From contig LNFH01000323.1 of assembly GCA_001464235.1 (NCBI GenBank), positions 1 to 39,894 of the forward strand: a stretch of 39,894 nt of DNA, given 5' to 3'. This stretch comes from Rhizobiales bacterium Ga0077556. Its GTDB lineage: Bacteria; Pseudomonadota; Alphaproteobacteria; Rhizobiales; Phreatobacteraceae. The first letter of the stretch is position 1. The number at the start of each line of letters is the position of its first letter. Below the pieces are notes generated by a model, which did not search any database, was not told the DNA's origin, and saw only the letters and a list, made by a program, of their open reading frames with translations. A program made the position numbers and the translations under genes. Below are positions 25,208-34,499 of the stretch, piece after piece.

Positions 25208-26845
25208 ATGCCGATCCTGCCCAGGGCGGATGTCGTATTGCGTGGTGGCCGTGTTTTCGTGGCCTATGGCGAGCCGGTGGCGGAGGCGATCGCCCTCTGG
25301 TCCGGCAAGGTCCTGGCGGTCGGTTCCTCCGCTGACATGGAGCCGCTGATCGGCCCCGGGACGAAGATCGTCGAACTGCGCGGCCGCCTCGCGACGCCGG
25401 GCCTGTTCGAGGCCCACGCCCACCTCCTGCCCATGGGCATCTCCATGGCCGAGATCGATGCCCGGCCGCAGAATGCGGACACGCTCGACGCCCTCCTCGG
25501 CCTCATCCGCGACGCCGCCGCGAAGAAGAAGCCCGGCGAGTGGATCCTCGCCCGCGGCTATGACGATTCGAAGCTCGACATCCGCCGCCATCCGCACCGC
25601 ACCGAGCTCGACCTCGCCGCGCCCGACAACCCGGTCTACCTCGTGCGGACCTGCGGCCATCTCGCGGTCGCCAATTCCATGGCGCTGAAGATCGCCGGCG
25701 TGACGACGAAGTCGCCGGTGCCGGCGGGCGGCGCGATCGAGCAGGTCAACGGCGACCTCACCGGCCTGATGGCCGAGAACGGCCGCCAGGCCGTTCAGGC
25801 CGTCCTGCCCGCCTACACCGACGAGGACCATGTCGCCGCCATCGAGCGCGGCGCGCAGTACATGAACACCTTCGGCATCACCTCGACCATGGATGCCGCC
25901 GTCGGCATGCGCTCCGGCTACCGGGAGATCATCTCCTACCGCAATGCCGTCCGCACCGGCCGCCAGCCGATCCGGGTCACCCAGTGCCTTCTCGACATTC
26001 CCGGCGGCATTCTCGGCCGCTGCTGGGAGGAGGGCCTCGTCACCGGCTCCGGCGACGACATGCTCCGCATCGGCCCGGTCAAGATCTTCACCGACGGCTC
26101 GGCCGGCGGAAAGACCGCAGCCATGACCACGCCCTATGCCGGCGAGGAGGAGACCCACGGCATCTACTGCCTCACCGACAAGGAGATGGAAGAGGCGACG
26201 ATGGAGGTCCACGCCAAGGGCTACCAGCTCGCCGTCCACGCCATCGGCGACGGCGCCATCGAGCAGACGCTCGTCGCCATGGAGAAGGCGCTGGCGAAAT
26301 ATCCGGACGCCGACCGCCGCCATCGCATCGAGCACTGCGGCTTCAACACCATGAACCAGATGAAGCGCATGCGCGCCGCCGGCATCGAGCCGGTGCCGCA
26401 GCCGGTCTTCATCTACGATTTCGGCGAGCTCTATCAGCAGGTCATGCCGGACGACCGCCCGGCCACCAGCTATCCGATGAAGACCTGGATCGACATGGGC
26501 TTCCGCCCGGCCGCCTCCACCGATGCGCCGGTCTGCGACGCCAACGTCTGGCCGAACTTCTTCACCATGGTCACCCGCAAGACCCACAAGGGCACGGTCA
26601 TCGGCGCCGGAGACGCGATCTCCATCGAGCGCGCCATCCAGGCCTATACCGAGTTCGGCGCCTACGTGAACAAGTGCGAGGACCATCGCGGCACGCTGAG
26701 GCCGGGCATGGTCGCAGATGTCGCAGTCTTCTCGCGCGACTTGCTCACCGCCTCGCCAGAGGCGATCCTCTCGGACACGCGCTGCGATCTCACCATCCTC
26801 GGCGGCGCCTGCGTCCATGACGCGACCGGCGAGTGGAAGGGCTGA
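25208..26845 (+). CDS. YtcJ-like amidohydrolase family protein
   Basis: 545 residues of the amidohydrolase 3 family. Metal-binding marks: His-x-His in FEAHAHLLP, HAIGDGA, HRIEHCG and the final ASTDAPV with the catalytic Asp. Members hydrolyse amide or formyl bonds of unknown natural substrates and are cytoplasmic. Start ATG 25208 directly follows an in-frame TTG that could be counted but is less likely; GTCGGGGG lies just upstream. It heads a plus-strand set with two dipeptide-type permeases, a binding protein and a second amidohydrolase, so it probably breaks down the imported compound. Its stop is 5 bases from the permease start. Confidence 0.88.
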   Translation: MPILPRADVVLRGGRVFVAYGEPVAEAIALWSGKVLAVGSSADMEPLIGPGTKIVELRGRLATPGLFEAHAHLLPMGISMAEIDARPQNADTLDALLGLIRDAAAKKKPGEWILARGYDDSKLDIRRHPHRTELDLAAPDNPVYLVRTCGHLAVANSMALKIAGVTTKSPVPAGGAIEQVNGDLTGLMAENGRQAVQAVLPAYTDEDHVAAIERGAQYMNTFGITSTMDAAVGMRSGYREIISYRNAVRTGRQPIRVTQCLLDIPGGILGRCWEEGLVTGSGDDMLRIGPVKIFTDGSAGGKTAAMTTPYAGEEETHGIYCLTDKEMEEATMEVHAKGYQLAVHAIGDGAIEQTLVAMEKALAKYPDADRRHRIEHCGFNTMNQMKRMRAAGIEPVPQPVFIYDFGELYQQVMPDDRPATSYPMKTWIDMGFRPAASTDAPVCDANVWPNFFTMVTRKTHKGTVIGAGDAISIERAIQAYTEFGAYVNKCEDHRGTLRPGMVADVAVFSRDLLTASPEAILSDTRCDLTILGGACVHDATGEWKG

Positions 26846-26850
26846 CGGGC

Positions 26851-27792
26851 ATGGGAGTGCACCTCTTACACCGTGCCGTGCTGTCGATCCCGGTGCTCTT
26901 CGGCGTGCTGCTGCTCGGCTTCATGCTGCTGCAGCTCGTGCCCGGCGACGTCGCCCAGGTCATCGCCGGTCCGCAGGCCACCCCCGAGGTCGTCGAGCAG
27001 ATCCGCCGGGATCTCGGCCTCGACCGCTCCCGCGTCATCCAGTTCTTCATCTACATCACCCGCGTGATGCAGGGCGATCTCGGCTACTCGATGATCAACA
27101 ACACGCCCGTCATCAGCGAGCTCGGCGAGGCCATCGGCCCGACCTTCGAGCTGATGATCGGCTCGCTGCTCTTCTCCGTGCCGATCGGCATCGCGCTGGG
27201 CACCGTCGCCGCCGTCAACCGCGGTCGCGCCCTCGACCGCATCATCATCGCCATCTCGGTCTTCGGCGTCTCCATGCCGGTGTTCTTCATCGGCCTGATG
27301 CTGATCATGTATGTCGGCTACCACTGGGAACTCTTGCCCTTCCTCGGCCGCGCCGGCCCGCTCTGGACGCTCGACGGCCTCGCCCATGCGGCGCTCCCCT
27401 CGCTGACCCTCGGCCTCATCTTCATCGGTCCGGTGGCGCGCATGACGCGCACCGCCGCCCTCGAGGTGATGAACGCCGACTATGTCCGCACCGCCCGCGC
27501 CAAGGGCCTCGCCGAGCGCACGGTCATCATCCGCCACGTGCTGCGCAACGCGCTCATCCCCGTCGTCACCCTGATCGGCCTGCAGGCCGGCTACCTGCTC
27601 GGCGGCGCCGTCGTCACCGAGACCATCTTCTCCTGGCCCGGCGTCGGCCGGCTCGCCGTCGGCGCCATCCTGGCGCGCGACTTGCCTCTCGCCCAGGGCT
27701 CCATCCTGATCCTCGCGGTCTCCTTCATCGTGATCAATCTCCTCGTCGACGTTCTCTACGGCATCCTGGACCCCCGGGTGGGCAAGCGATGA
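26851..27792 (+). CDS. ABC transporter permease, DppB/OppB-like
   Basis: 313 residues, inner membrane, about six helices. The typical DppB opening LHRAVLSIPVLFGVLLLGFML is followed by LVPGDVAQV, the permease loop DYVRTARAKGLAERTVIIRHVLRNALIP (residues ~210-237, the EAA motif contacting the ATPase) and SWPGVGRLA. ATG 26851 has GGAAGG ten bases upstream, inside the end of the previous gene; the in-frame GTG 26833 would overlap that gene more. It pairs with the next permease, overlapping it by ATGA. Imports a peptide-like or opine-like compound (family knowledge); the ligand is unknown. Confidence 0.92.
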   Translation: MGVHLLHRAVLSIPVLFGVLLLGFMLLQLVPGDVAQVIAGPQATPEVVEQIRRDLGLDRSRVIQFFIYITRVMQGDLGYSMINNTPVISELGEAIGPTFELMIGSLLFSVPIGIALGTVAAVNRGRALDRIIIAISVFGVSMPVFFIGLMLIMYVGYHWELLPFLGRAGPLWTLDGLAHAALPSLTLGLIFIGPVARMTRTAALEVMNADYVRTARAKGLAERTVIIRHVLRNALIPVVTLIGLQAGYLLGGAVVTETIFSWPGVGRLAVGAILARDLPLAQGSILILAVSFIVINLLVDVLYGILDPRVGKR

Positions 27793-28682
27793 CCGCCGTG
27801 ACCGCCACCGAACCCGCCACGGCCGCCCCGCGCCGCTGGGGCAACATGCGCCGGCTGTTCCGCGACAAGCTCGCCATCACCGCCGCCATCCTCCTGGTGC
27901 TGCTCGTCCTCGCGGCGATCCTCGCCCCGTGGCTGGCGCCGAACGATCCCTACCTGACCAACACCCGCCTGCGCATGCTTCCCCCCGTCTGGGAGGCGCG
28001 CGGCCGCTGGGAGTTCCTGCTCGGCACCGACGGCCTCGGCCGCTGCATGCTCTCGCGCCTGCTCTACGGCCTGCGCGCGACCCTGTTGATGGGCATCATC
28101 GCCACCGTCATCGGCGGCTCGATCGGCCTGCTGCTCGGCCTCTTCGCCGCCTTCTACCGGCGGCTCGACGGGGTCATCATGCACCTGTCGGACATCCTCC
28201 TGTCCTTCCCCGCCATCCTGCTCGGCCTGTCCTTCGCCGCGGTCGTCGGCCCGGGCATGACGGCGGTCGTCATCTCGCTGGCGGTCGCCACCATCCCGAC
28301 CGTCGTGCGCGTCACCCGCGCCTCGGCGCTGGTGGTCATGGGCCAGGACTTCATCGAGGCGGGCCGCTCCATCGGCCTCAACGACCGCACCCTGCTGGTG
28401 CGCTACCTCGCGCTGAACTGCATCTCCTCGGTCTTCGTCTACATGACGCTGCGCTTCGGCCAGGTGATCCTGCTCGGCTCGGCCCTGTCCTTCCTCGGCC
28501 TCGGCGCCCAGCCGCCGGCGGCCGAACTCGGCACCATGGCCTCGGCGGGCCGCAACGAGCTCTTCCTCGCCCCGCACATCGCGGTCATGCCGAGCCTCGT
28601 CATCGTCGTGCTGGTGCTCTGCGCCAACGTCCTCGGCGACGCGCTGCGCGACATGCTCGATCCGCGGCTCAGGCACACCTGA
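27789..28682 (+). CDS. ABC transporter permease, DppC/OppC-like
   Basis: 297 residues with the N-terminal domain of the DppC type (FRDKLAITAAILLVLLVL, then APWLAPNDPY), EFLLGTDGLGR, and the EAA loop ASALVVMGQDFIEAGRSIGLNDRTLLVRYLALN in the second half. Start ATG 27789 overlaps the preceding stop by four bases, so translation is coupled. It forms the membrane channel with the DppB-like protein. The ATP-binding subunits that should complete it are not encoded next to it. Confidence 0.92.
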   Translation: MTAVTATEPATAAPRRWGNMRRLFRDKLAITAAILLVLLVLAAILAPWLAPNDPYLTNTRLRMLPPVWEARGRWEFLLGTDGLGRCMLSRLLYGLRATLLMGIIATVIGGSIGLLLGLFAAFYRRLDGVIMHLSDILLSFPAILLGLSFAAVVGPGMTAVVISLAVATIPTVVRVTRASALVVMGQDFIEAGRSIGLNDRTLLVRYLALNCISSVFVYMTLRFGQVILLGSALSFLGLGAQPPAAELGTMASAGRNELFLAPHIAVMPSLVIVVLVLCANVLGDALRDMLDPRLRHT

Positions 28683-28697
28683 GCGGCACACAACCAA

Positions 28698-28719
28698 CGG
28701 CCCGGATCAACGCGGGCCG
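28698..28719 (+). terminator. Small hairpin ahead of the binding-protein gene
   Basis: CGGCCCG/CGGGCCG form a perfect 7-bp stem with an 8-base loop between the permease and binding-protein genes. Such elements often process or stabilise the mRNA of ABC importers. No U-run, so full termination is unlikely. Confidence 0.35.
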
Positions 28720-28752
28720 GGAGAGAACCCACGTCTTCAGAGGAGTAGGGAC

Positions 28753-30348
28753 ATGAGTATGAAGCGACTTGCATTGCTCGCCGGCGCGATCGCCGGCGGC
28801 CTGGCCATGGCGAGCCCGGCCCTGGCCCAGGCGCAGAACACGCTCACCATCGTGCGCGAGGTCGATTCCGACCGCTACGATCCCCATCGCTCGACTGCCC
28901 GCGCGGCGTCCGAGGTGCTGTTCATGCTCGCCGACACCCTGGTGTCGCTCGACCACGACATGACCTCCATCAAGCCGGGCCTCGCCGAGAGCTGGACCGT
29001 CTCGCCGGACGGCAAGGTCTACACCTTCAAGCTGCGCTCCGACGTGAAGTTCTGCGACGGCAAGGCGATGACCGCCGACGACGTGGTCTATTCGCTGAAG
29101 CGCTGGATCGACCCGGCCACCCGCTCGCCCGTGCGCTGGCGCGCCGGTCCGGTCGAGGACATCGTCGCCAAGGACGCGACGACGGTCGAGTACCGCCTCA
29201 CCGCACCCTTCTCCGAGCTCCTCTACCAACTCACCCAGAGCTTCGCCGTCGTCATCGACAAGGCCAATGTCGACGCCCTCGGCGCCGATTTCGGCGTCCG
29301 CGGCTTCAACGGTACCGGCCCCTATTGCTGGGTCGACTGGCGTCCGCGCAACGACATGCGCCTGCGCCGTCACGACGCCTATCGCTGGGGCCCGCCGATC
29401 TACGAGAACCGCGGCCCGGCGCATATCCAGGAGATCGTCTGGCGCATCGTGCCCGAGGAGAACACCCGCCTCGCCGCCGTGCTGACCGGCCAGAGCCAGG
29501 CCACCCAGTACGTGCCCTATTCGGGCATGGCGCAGATCCGCGCCAACCGGAACCTGCGCATCGTCGACAATCCGGCCGCCTTCTGGACCTATTTCATCGG
29601 GTTCAAGGTGGACAAGGCCGGCGTGGACGACCCCGCCGTGCGCCGCGCCATGGTCATGGCCGTCGACCAGGAGGCCATCTCGCGCGACATCAACTTCGGT
29701 GAGACCGAGCCGGCCTATTCCTACATCCACCAGTCGGCCACCGACTGGAACAAGGCCGTCGATTCGCGCCTGATCCGCACCAACGTCGCCGAGGCCAACC
29801 GCATCCTCGACGAGGCCGGCTGGGTTCGCGGCGCCGACGGCTTCCGCTCCAAGAACGGCGTCCGCCTCTCCCCGCTCGCCTACGGCTTCACCGGGTCGAC
29901 CTGGCAGAAGCTGATGGAGACCGTGCAGGGCGACCTGCGCAAGATCGGCGTCGACCTGCGCATCCAGCTCTTCGACGCGACGGTGGCCTGGGGCAAGCTC
30001 GCCACGCAGGAGTTCGACCTGTTCGGCATGTCCTTCCCCTACATCACCGCCGGTGACGCGCTGAACCTCTACTTCCGCTCGGCCAACGCCCCGACGCCGA
30101 ACCGCATGAACTGGAAGGACGGCGAGACCGACCGCCTGCTGCAGACCGGCATGACCGCCGTCTCCGACGCCGATCGTGCCGCGGCCTATGGCCAGGTGCT
30201 CCAGCAGGTGCACGACGCGGCGGTGTGGATCCCGCTCTACCACGAGCCGATGAAGGTGGCGGCGACCTCGCGCCTCGCCCCGTTCAAGGCCCACAACATC
30301 TACGGCTGCGGCTTCTACAAGGGCCTCGACCTGCGCTTCACGCGCTGA
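28753..30348 (+). CDS. ABC transporter substrate-binding protein, family 5 (dipeptide/oligopeptide type)
   Basis: 531 residues with a clean signal peptide (MKRLALLAGAIAGGLAMA...ALAQA), so the mature protein lies in the periplasm. SBP family 5 marks: DSDRYDPHRST near the N-terminus, LAESWTVSPDGKVYTFKLR, a DDVVYSLKRWIDP segment and VRRAMVMAVDQEAI. It captures the substrate for the two permeases encoded just upstream. A strong Shine-Dalgarno (AGGAGTAGGG) ends four bases before the start. The 70-base gap before it has a 7-bp hairpin, which may help a higher level of the binding protein than of the permeases (inference). Ligand not deducible. Confidence 0.93.
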   Translation: MSMKRLALLAGAIAGGLAMASPALAQAQNTLTIVREVDSDRYDPHRSTARAASEVLFMLADTLVSLDHDMTSIKPGLAESWTVSPDGKVYTFKLRSDVKFCDGKAMTADDVVYSLKRWIDPATRSPVRWRAGPVEDIVAKDATTVEYRLTAPFSELLYQLTQSFAVVIDKANVDALGADFGVRGFNGTGPYCWVDWRPRNDMRLRRHDAYRWGPPIYENRGPAHIQEIVWRIVPEENTRLAAVLTGQSQATQYVPYSGMAQIRANRNLRIVDNPAAFWTYFIGFKVDKAGVDDPAVRRAMVMAVDQEAISRDINFGETEPAYSYIHQSATDWNKAVDSRLIRTNVAEANRILDEAGWVRGADGFRSKNGVRLSPLAYGFTGSTWQKLMETVQGDLRKIGVDLRIQLFDATVAWGKLATQEFDLFGMSFPYITAGDALNLYFRSANAPTPNRMNWKDGETDRLLQTGMTAVSDADRAAAYGQVLQQVHDAAVWIPLYHEPMKVAATSRLAPFKAHNIYGCGFYKGLDLRFTR

Positions 30349-30362
30349 TGTGACGACCTCCG

Positions 30363-30390
30363 CGGCCGGGCGCCCCACGGTGCCCGGCCG
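30363..30390 (+). terminator. Strong hairpin after the binding-protein gene
   Basis: A stem of twelve pairs (one G-T) with a 4-base loop lies 15 bases after the stop of the binding-protein gene and before the amidohydrolase at 30442. It has no T-run. It may act as a partial terminator or as 3' protection of the upstream mRNA. Confidence 0.5.
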
Positions 30391-30441
30391 TGTCCTTCGC
30401 AGCCGCCGGCCGAACCATAAACGTCCCGAGAGAACGCCCCG

Positions 30442-31893
30442 ATGCCCGTCACCCTCATCAGACATGCCGCCTGGGTCGTCGCCTTCGACGGCCGCAAGCA
30501 CACCTACATGCAGGGTGCCGACGTCGCCTTCGAGGACGACAAGATCATCCATGTCGGTCCGGGCTTCGCCGGCAAGGCCGACAAGACCATCGACGGTGCG
30601 GGCATGCTGGTCATGCCGGGCCTCGTCAACGTCCACTCCCATCCCGCCTCCGAGCCCATGGCGAAGGGCTGGAACGACGAGCTCGGCTCGCCGCGGCTCT
30701 ACCAGTCGGCGCTCTACGAGTTCATGCCGCTGTTCCGCGCCGATGCCGGCGGCGCCCCGGACATGGAGGCGATCCCCGCCTCGGCCACGGTGGCCTATTC
30801 CGAACTGCTGCTCTCCGGCGTCACCACCCTCGTCGACATGTCGGTCGCCTGGGACGGTTGGCTCGACACCTTCGCGGCCTCCGGCCTGCGCGGTGTCCTC
30901 TCGCCCATGTACCGCTCGGCCCGCTGGTTCACCAAGAACGGCCACGTCGTCGAATACGAATGGGCCAAGGACGAGGGCATGCCCGCCATGGAGGCGGCGA
31001 TGAAGGTGCTCGAGAGCGCGGCGAAGCACCCGTCGGGCCGCATGTCCGGCATGGTCTCGCCGAGCCAGATCGACACCTGCACCCCCGGCCTCATCAAGGC
31101 GAGCTTCGCCGAGGCGAAGAAGCGCAAGCTGCCCTTCCAGATCCATGCGGCCCAGTCGGTCGTCGAGTTCCACGAGATCACCCGCCGCCACGGCATGACG
31201 CCGGTGGAATGGCTCGGTTCGCTGGGCGTGCTCTCCGACCGCTCGCTGATCGGCCACGGCATCTTCATGGACCACCACACGTCCGCCCACTGGCCGCGCC
31301 GCGACGACCTGCAGGACCTCGTCGACACCGGCACGACGGTCGCCCATTGCCCGACCGTGTTCCAGCGCCGCGGCATCGCGCTGCAGACCTTCGGCGAATA
31401 TGTCCGCCGCGGCGTCAACATGGCCATCGGCACCGACACCTATCCGCACAACATGATCGAGGAGATGCGCCACGTCGCCATCATGTCGCGCGTGGTCGGC
31501 GAAGACGTCTATGACGTGCGCTCCACCGACGTCTTCAACGCGGCGACCCTCGGCGGCGCCAAGGCGCTGGGACGCAAGGACATCGGCCGCCTCGCCGTCG
31601 GCGCCAAGGCCGACATCGTGCTGGTGGACGTCACCCACGCCTCCATGCGGCCGCTGCGCGACCCCGTCCGCTCGATGATCTATTCGGCCGCCGAGCGCGC
31701 CATCCGCACCGTCTTCGTCGACGGGCAGAAGGTGGTCGACGGCGGCAAGGTCCTGACCATGGACCTCGACGCGGCTTCAGAGAAGCTGGAGGCGGCCCAG
31801 CGCCGCGCCGAGGCCGGCGTCAAGGCGCTCGACTGGGCCAAGCGCGATCACATGAAGATCTCGCCGCTGATGTTCCCTCCGGCGAAGGGGTGA
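30442..31893 (+). CDS. Amidohydrolase (ATZ/TRZ, SsnA-like family)
   Basis: 483 residues of the cyclic-imidate/deaminase group. Metal motifs: His-x-His in VNVHSHP, the third His in FQIHAAQSV, a fourth in IGHGIFMDHH and the Asp in GTDTYPHNM. The N- and C-terminal beta segments (VTLIRHAAWVVAF; TLGGAKALGRKDIGRL; ADIVLVDV) fit. Such enzymes deaminate or dechlorinate heterocyclic amines, or open amide rings. Its place behind a peptide-type importer suggests it processes the imported compound together with the YtcJ-like enzyme (inference). ATG 30442 is preceded by CCCGAGAG. Cytoplasmic. The substrate cannot be inferred. Confidence 0.88.
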   Translation: MPVTLIRHAAWVVAFDGRKHTYMQGADVAFEDDKIIHVGPGFAGKADKTIDGAGMLVMPGLVNVHSHPASEPMAKGWNDELGSPRLYQSALYEFMPLFRADAGGAPDMEAIPASATVAYSELLLSGVTTLVDMSVAWDGWLDTFAASGLRGVLSPMYRSARWFTKNGHVVEYEWAKDEGMPAMEAAMKVLESAAKHPSGRMSGMVSPSQIDTCTPGLIKASFAEAKKRKLPFQIHAAQSVVEFHEITRRHGMTPVEWLGSLGVLSDRSLIGHGIFMDHHTSAHWPRRDDLQDLVDTGTTVAHCPTVFQRRGIALQTFGEYVRRGVNMAIGTDTYPHNMIEEMRHVAIMSRVVGEDVYDVRSTDVFNAATLGGAKALGRKDIGRLAVGAKADIVLVDVTHASMRPLRDPVRSMIYSAAERAIRTVFVDGQKVVDGGKVLTMDLDAASEKLEAAQRRAEAGVKALDWAKRDHMKISPLMFPPAKG

Positions 31894-31917
31894 GGTCTGG
31901 TCGGGCCGGCGCCCGCG

Positions 31918-32074
31918 AAGGCCCCACCCGTACCCTCCCCGCTGCGCGGGGAGGGAGACCACGACGTCCCGCACGATCTCGCGCGTCGTGCCTGGCGCAG
32001 CCGTCGCCGAAGGGGCGCGACGCCATAGTCCCCCTCTCCTCGCTTCAGCGAGGGGAGGGTGCGGGTGGGGCCTT
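31918..32074. repeat. Long inverted repeat with inner hairpins, likely dispersed palindromic element
   Basis: The 23-base arm at 31918-31940 and its inverted copy at 32052-32074 agree at 22 of 23 positions. Each arm is followed by a small hairpin (CCCCGCTGCGCGGGG; CCTCGCTTCAGCGAGG). It occupies the 204-base gap between the amidohydrolase and the convergent MetE-like gene and could fold into one long structure. The arm motif resembles palindromic repeats common in intergenic regions of Hyphomicrobiales (recollection). Also a possible bidirectional terminator. Confidence 0.7.
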
Positions 32075-32097
32075 CATAGGGCGATGAGTTAGCCCCC

Positions 32098-33228
32098 TCA
32101 GCCCCACACCTCGCGCGCCACCTCGACGATCATCTCGAGCTTCCGCCACTGCTCGTCCTCGGCGAGCGTGTTGCCCTCCTCCGTCGAGGCGAAGCCGCAC
32201 TGGGGCGACAGGCAGAGCTGCTCGATGGGCGCATATTTCGCAGCCTCGTCGATGCGCCTCTTGATGTCGTCCTTCGCCTCCAGCACGCCGGTCTTCGAGG
32301 TCACGAGGCCGAGCACCACCGCCTTGCCCTTCGGCAGGAAGCGCAGCGGCTCGAAGCCGCCGGCCCGCTCCGTGTCCCACTCCATGAAATAGGCGTCCAC
32401 CGGCATGGCGTTGAACAGGAGGTCGGCGATCGGCTCGTAGCCGCCGGAAGCGACGAAGGTGGAGCGGAAATTGCCGCGGCACAGGTGCATGGTGATGGCG
32501 AGGTCCTTCGGCCGCCCGCCGATGGCCGCCGTGACCATGTCGGCATAGATGCCGCCCTGCTTGTCGGGATCGTCGCCGCGCTCGGCCAGCATCTTCTTCT
32601 GCTCGGGGTCGCAGAGATAGGCGAAGGAGACGTCGTCGAGCTGCAGGTAGCGGCAGCCGGCGTCGTAGAAGGCGTGGACGGCCTTGCGATAGGCCTGGCC
32701 GAGGTCCTCGTAATAGTCGGCCATGTCGGGATAGAGGCCCATGTTGATGAGCTTACGCCCGCCGCGATAGTGCAGCATGGAGGGCGAGGGGATGGTCATC
32801 TTCGCCGTGCGCGTCGTGTTCGCCTTCAGGAACTTGAAGTGCTCGATGAAGGGATGGGTCGAGAAGTCGATCCGGCCGGTGACGCGCGGCGCCTCCGCCT
32901 TGGTCTGCACGCCGGCGAACTGGATGCCCTGGTCGAGCTCCACCCGGCTGACACCGTCCAGCTGCCAGAGGAAGTCGTAGTGCCACCAGGAGCGGCGATA
33001 CTCGCCGTCGGTGATCGCCTGCAGGCCGATCGCCTCCTGCCGTGCGATCAGCTTCTTGATCTCGGCATCCTCCACCGTCCTCAGGCCGAGGGCGTCGAGC
33101 TTGCCGGCGGCATGGTCGGCGCGCGCCGCCTTCAGCGCCTGCGAGCGCAGCAGCGATCCGACCTGGTCGGCGCGATAGGGTCCGGTCTTGCCGGGCAGGA
33201 CGGGGGCGGGCGTGGTCATGGTGGTCAT
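32098..33228 (-). CDS. MetE C-terminal-like methyltransferase family protein
   Basis: 376 residues resembling the cobalamin-independent methionine synthase C-terminal half (YxjG-type). The zinc ligands are present: His and Cys in MHLCRGNF, Glu in FMEWDT, and Cys in PQCGFAS. Further family features are [10 protein letters not shown] at the start, ITDGEYRR and [11 protein letters not shown]. The N-terminal half of MetE is absent, as usual for this group, which may methylate homocysteine from other donors or cleave C-S bonds; the true reaction is unknown. ATG 33228 is used (AGGGAG upstream); ATG 33219 is also possible. It is divergent from the VOC gene. Confidence 0.87.
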   Translation of the reverse strand: MTTMTTPAPVLPGKTGPYRADQVGSLLRSQALKAARADHAAGKLDALGLRTVEDAEIKKLIARQEAIGLQAITDGEYRRSWWHYDFLWQLDGVSRVELDQGIQFAGVQTKAEAPRVTGRIDFSTHPFIEHFKFLKANTTRTAKMTIPSPSMLHYRGGRKLINMGLYPDMADYYEDLGQAYRKAVHAFYDAGCRYLQLDDVSFAYLCDPEQKKMLAERGDDPDKQGGIYADMVTAAIGGRPKDLAITMHLCRGNFRSTFVASGGYEPIADLLFNAMPVDAYFMEWDTERAGGFEPLRFLPKGKAVVLGLVTSKTGVLEAKDDIKRRIDEAAKYAPIEQLCLSPQCGFASTEEGNTLAEDEQWRKLEMIVEVAREVWG

Positions 33229-33359
33229 CGGTCGCGTCTCCCTGGCGGGCCCTCGGCCCGGACCGTCTCGCGGGGGCGGCGGTCTTCTCCCGAGAGGATA
33301 GAGCGGAACGCGTGCCTCTGCCACGGGGGCGCGATCGGAAAGCGCGCGGCGGGCATGGA

Positions 33360-33376
33360 TGCAAGTCCAGCTTGCA
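33360..33376. promoter_or_regulatory. Perfect dyad between divergent MetE-like and VOC genes
   Basis: TGCAAG-TCCAG-CTTGCA is a 17-base perfect inverted repeat in the 246-base divergent gap. A site for a MarR-, GntR- or LysR-type regulator is plausible. No regulator gene lies next to it. Confidence 0.35.
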
Positions 33377-33474
33377 CGGGCTTCCGCCGGCCGCCCCTTG
33401 CCCGCGGCGGCCAACGGGCCGATGTCTGGCGGCAAGGAAGCGCGGCCTCCGCCGCGTCATGCGAGAACCGCGCC

Positions 33475-34425
33475 ATGACCCCCGCTCTCACCGGCATCCA
33501 TCATCTCACCGCCGTCTCGGCCGACGCCCCCGGCAACCACGCCTTCTACACCCGCGTCCTCGGCATGCGCCTCGTCAAGCGCACGGTGAACCAGGACGAC
33601 ACCTCCGCCTATCACCTCTTCTACGGCGACGGCGTCGCCAGCCCGGGTTCCGACATCACCTTCTTCGAATGGCCGGTGGCGCCCGAGCGGCGCGGCACCA
33701 ACGCCATCATCCGCACGGCGCTGCGCGTCTCCGGCGAGGCGACCATCCGCTGGTGGGCAGCCCGCTTCGCCGAGCAGGGCGTGAAGCACGACCAGCCGGT
33801 GGTCCGCGACGGCCGCCTCACCCTCGACTTCGAGGACCCGGAGGGCCAGCGCCTCGCCCTGATCGACGACGGCGGCGCCGGCGAGGCCCATCCCTGGGAC
33901 GCGAGCCCGGTTCCGGCCGAGCACCAGATCCGCGGCCTCGGCCCCATCACCGCCAGCGTCCCCGTGCTGGAGACCACCGACCTCGTGCTCACCCACGTGC
34001 TCGGCATGCGCAAGGTGCGCGACTACACCCTGCCCAGCGCCTCTCCCGTCCATGTCTACGCCATGGGCGAGGGCGGCCCGGCGGCCGAGTATCACGTGGC
34101 GGTCGAGCCGCACCTGCCGCAGGCGCGCCAGGGCGCCGGCTCCGTCCACCACGTCGCCTTCCGCACCCCCGACGAGAAGGAATATGCCGGCTGGATCGAG
34201 CGGCTGAACGGCATGCGCATTCCAAGCTCCGGGGCGGTGGACCGCTACTATTTCCGCAGCCTCTATTTCCGCGAGCCGAACGGCATCCTCTTCGAGATCG
34301 CCACCGACGGCCCGGGGTTCGACGTCGACGAGCCGCTCGCCACCATCGGCGAGAGCCTCGCCCTCCCGCCCTTCCTGGAGCCGAAGCGCGCCGCCATCGA
34401 GCGGGGCCTGAAGCCGCTGAACTGA
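33475..34425 (+). CDS. VOC family protein, ring-cleaving dioxygenase type (MhqO-like)
   Basis: 316 residues with two glyoxalase/VOC domains. Metal ligands fit: His in GIHHLTAVS at the start, His in GSVHHVAF at about residue 223 and Glu in [13 protein letters not shown] near the end. The layout is that of the MhqO/LinE-like extradiol dioxygenases (hydroquinone cleavage) rather than glyoxalase I. The ATG 33475 start fits the domain. It stands alone between divergent MetE-like and lipoprotein genes. Substrate unknown. Confidence 0.87.
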   Translation: MTPALTGIHHLTAVSADAPGNHAFYTRVLGMRLVKRTVNQDDTSAYHLFYGDGVASPGSDITFFEWPVAPERRGTNAIIRTALRVSGEATIRWWAARFAEQGVKHDQPVVRDGRLTLDFEDPEGQRLALIDDGGAGEAHPWDASPVPAEHQIRGLGPITASVPVLETTDLVLTHVLGMRKVRDYTLPSASPVHVYAMGEGGPAAEYHVAVEPHLPQARQGAGSVHHVAFRTPDEKEYAGWIERLNGMRIPSSGAVDRYYFRSLYFREPNGILFEIATDGPGFDVDEPLATIGESLALPPFLEPKRAAIERGLKPLN

Positions 34426-34499
34426 CGGCGCCGCGCTTGTCGCGGGCCGGCGGCGGCGCCTAGGATCGCCCCATCGATTCGAGACCCTCGGGGCACTCC

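Noticed and set aside
28669-31638. Open minus-strand frame of 989 codons opposite the binding protein and amidohydrolase
   Set aside because: Its product is rich in Gly/Ala/Asp/His without any domain, and the plus strand holds two well-recognised genes. It is a codon-bias shadow in GC-rich DNA.
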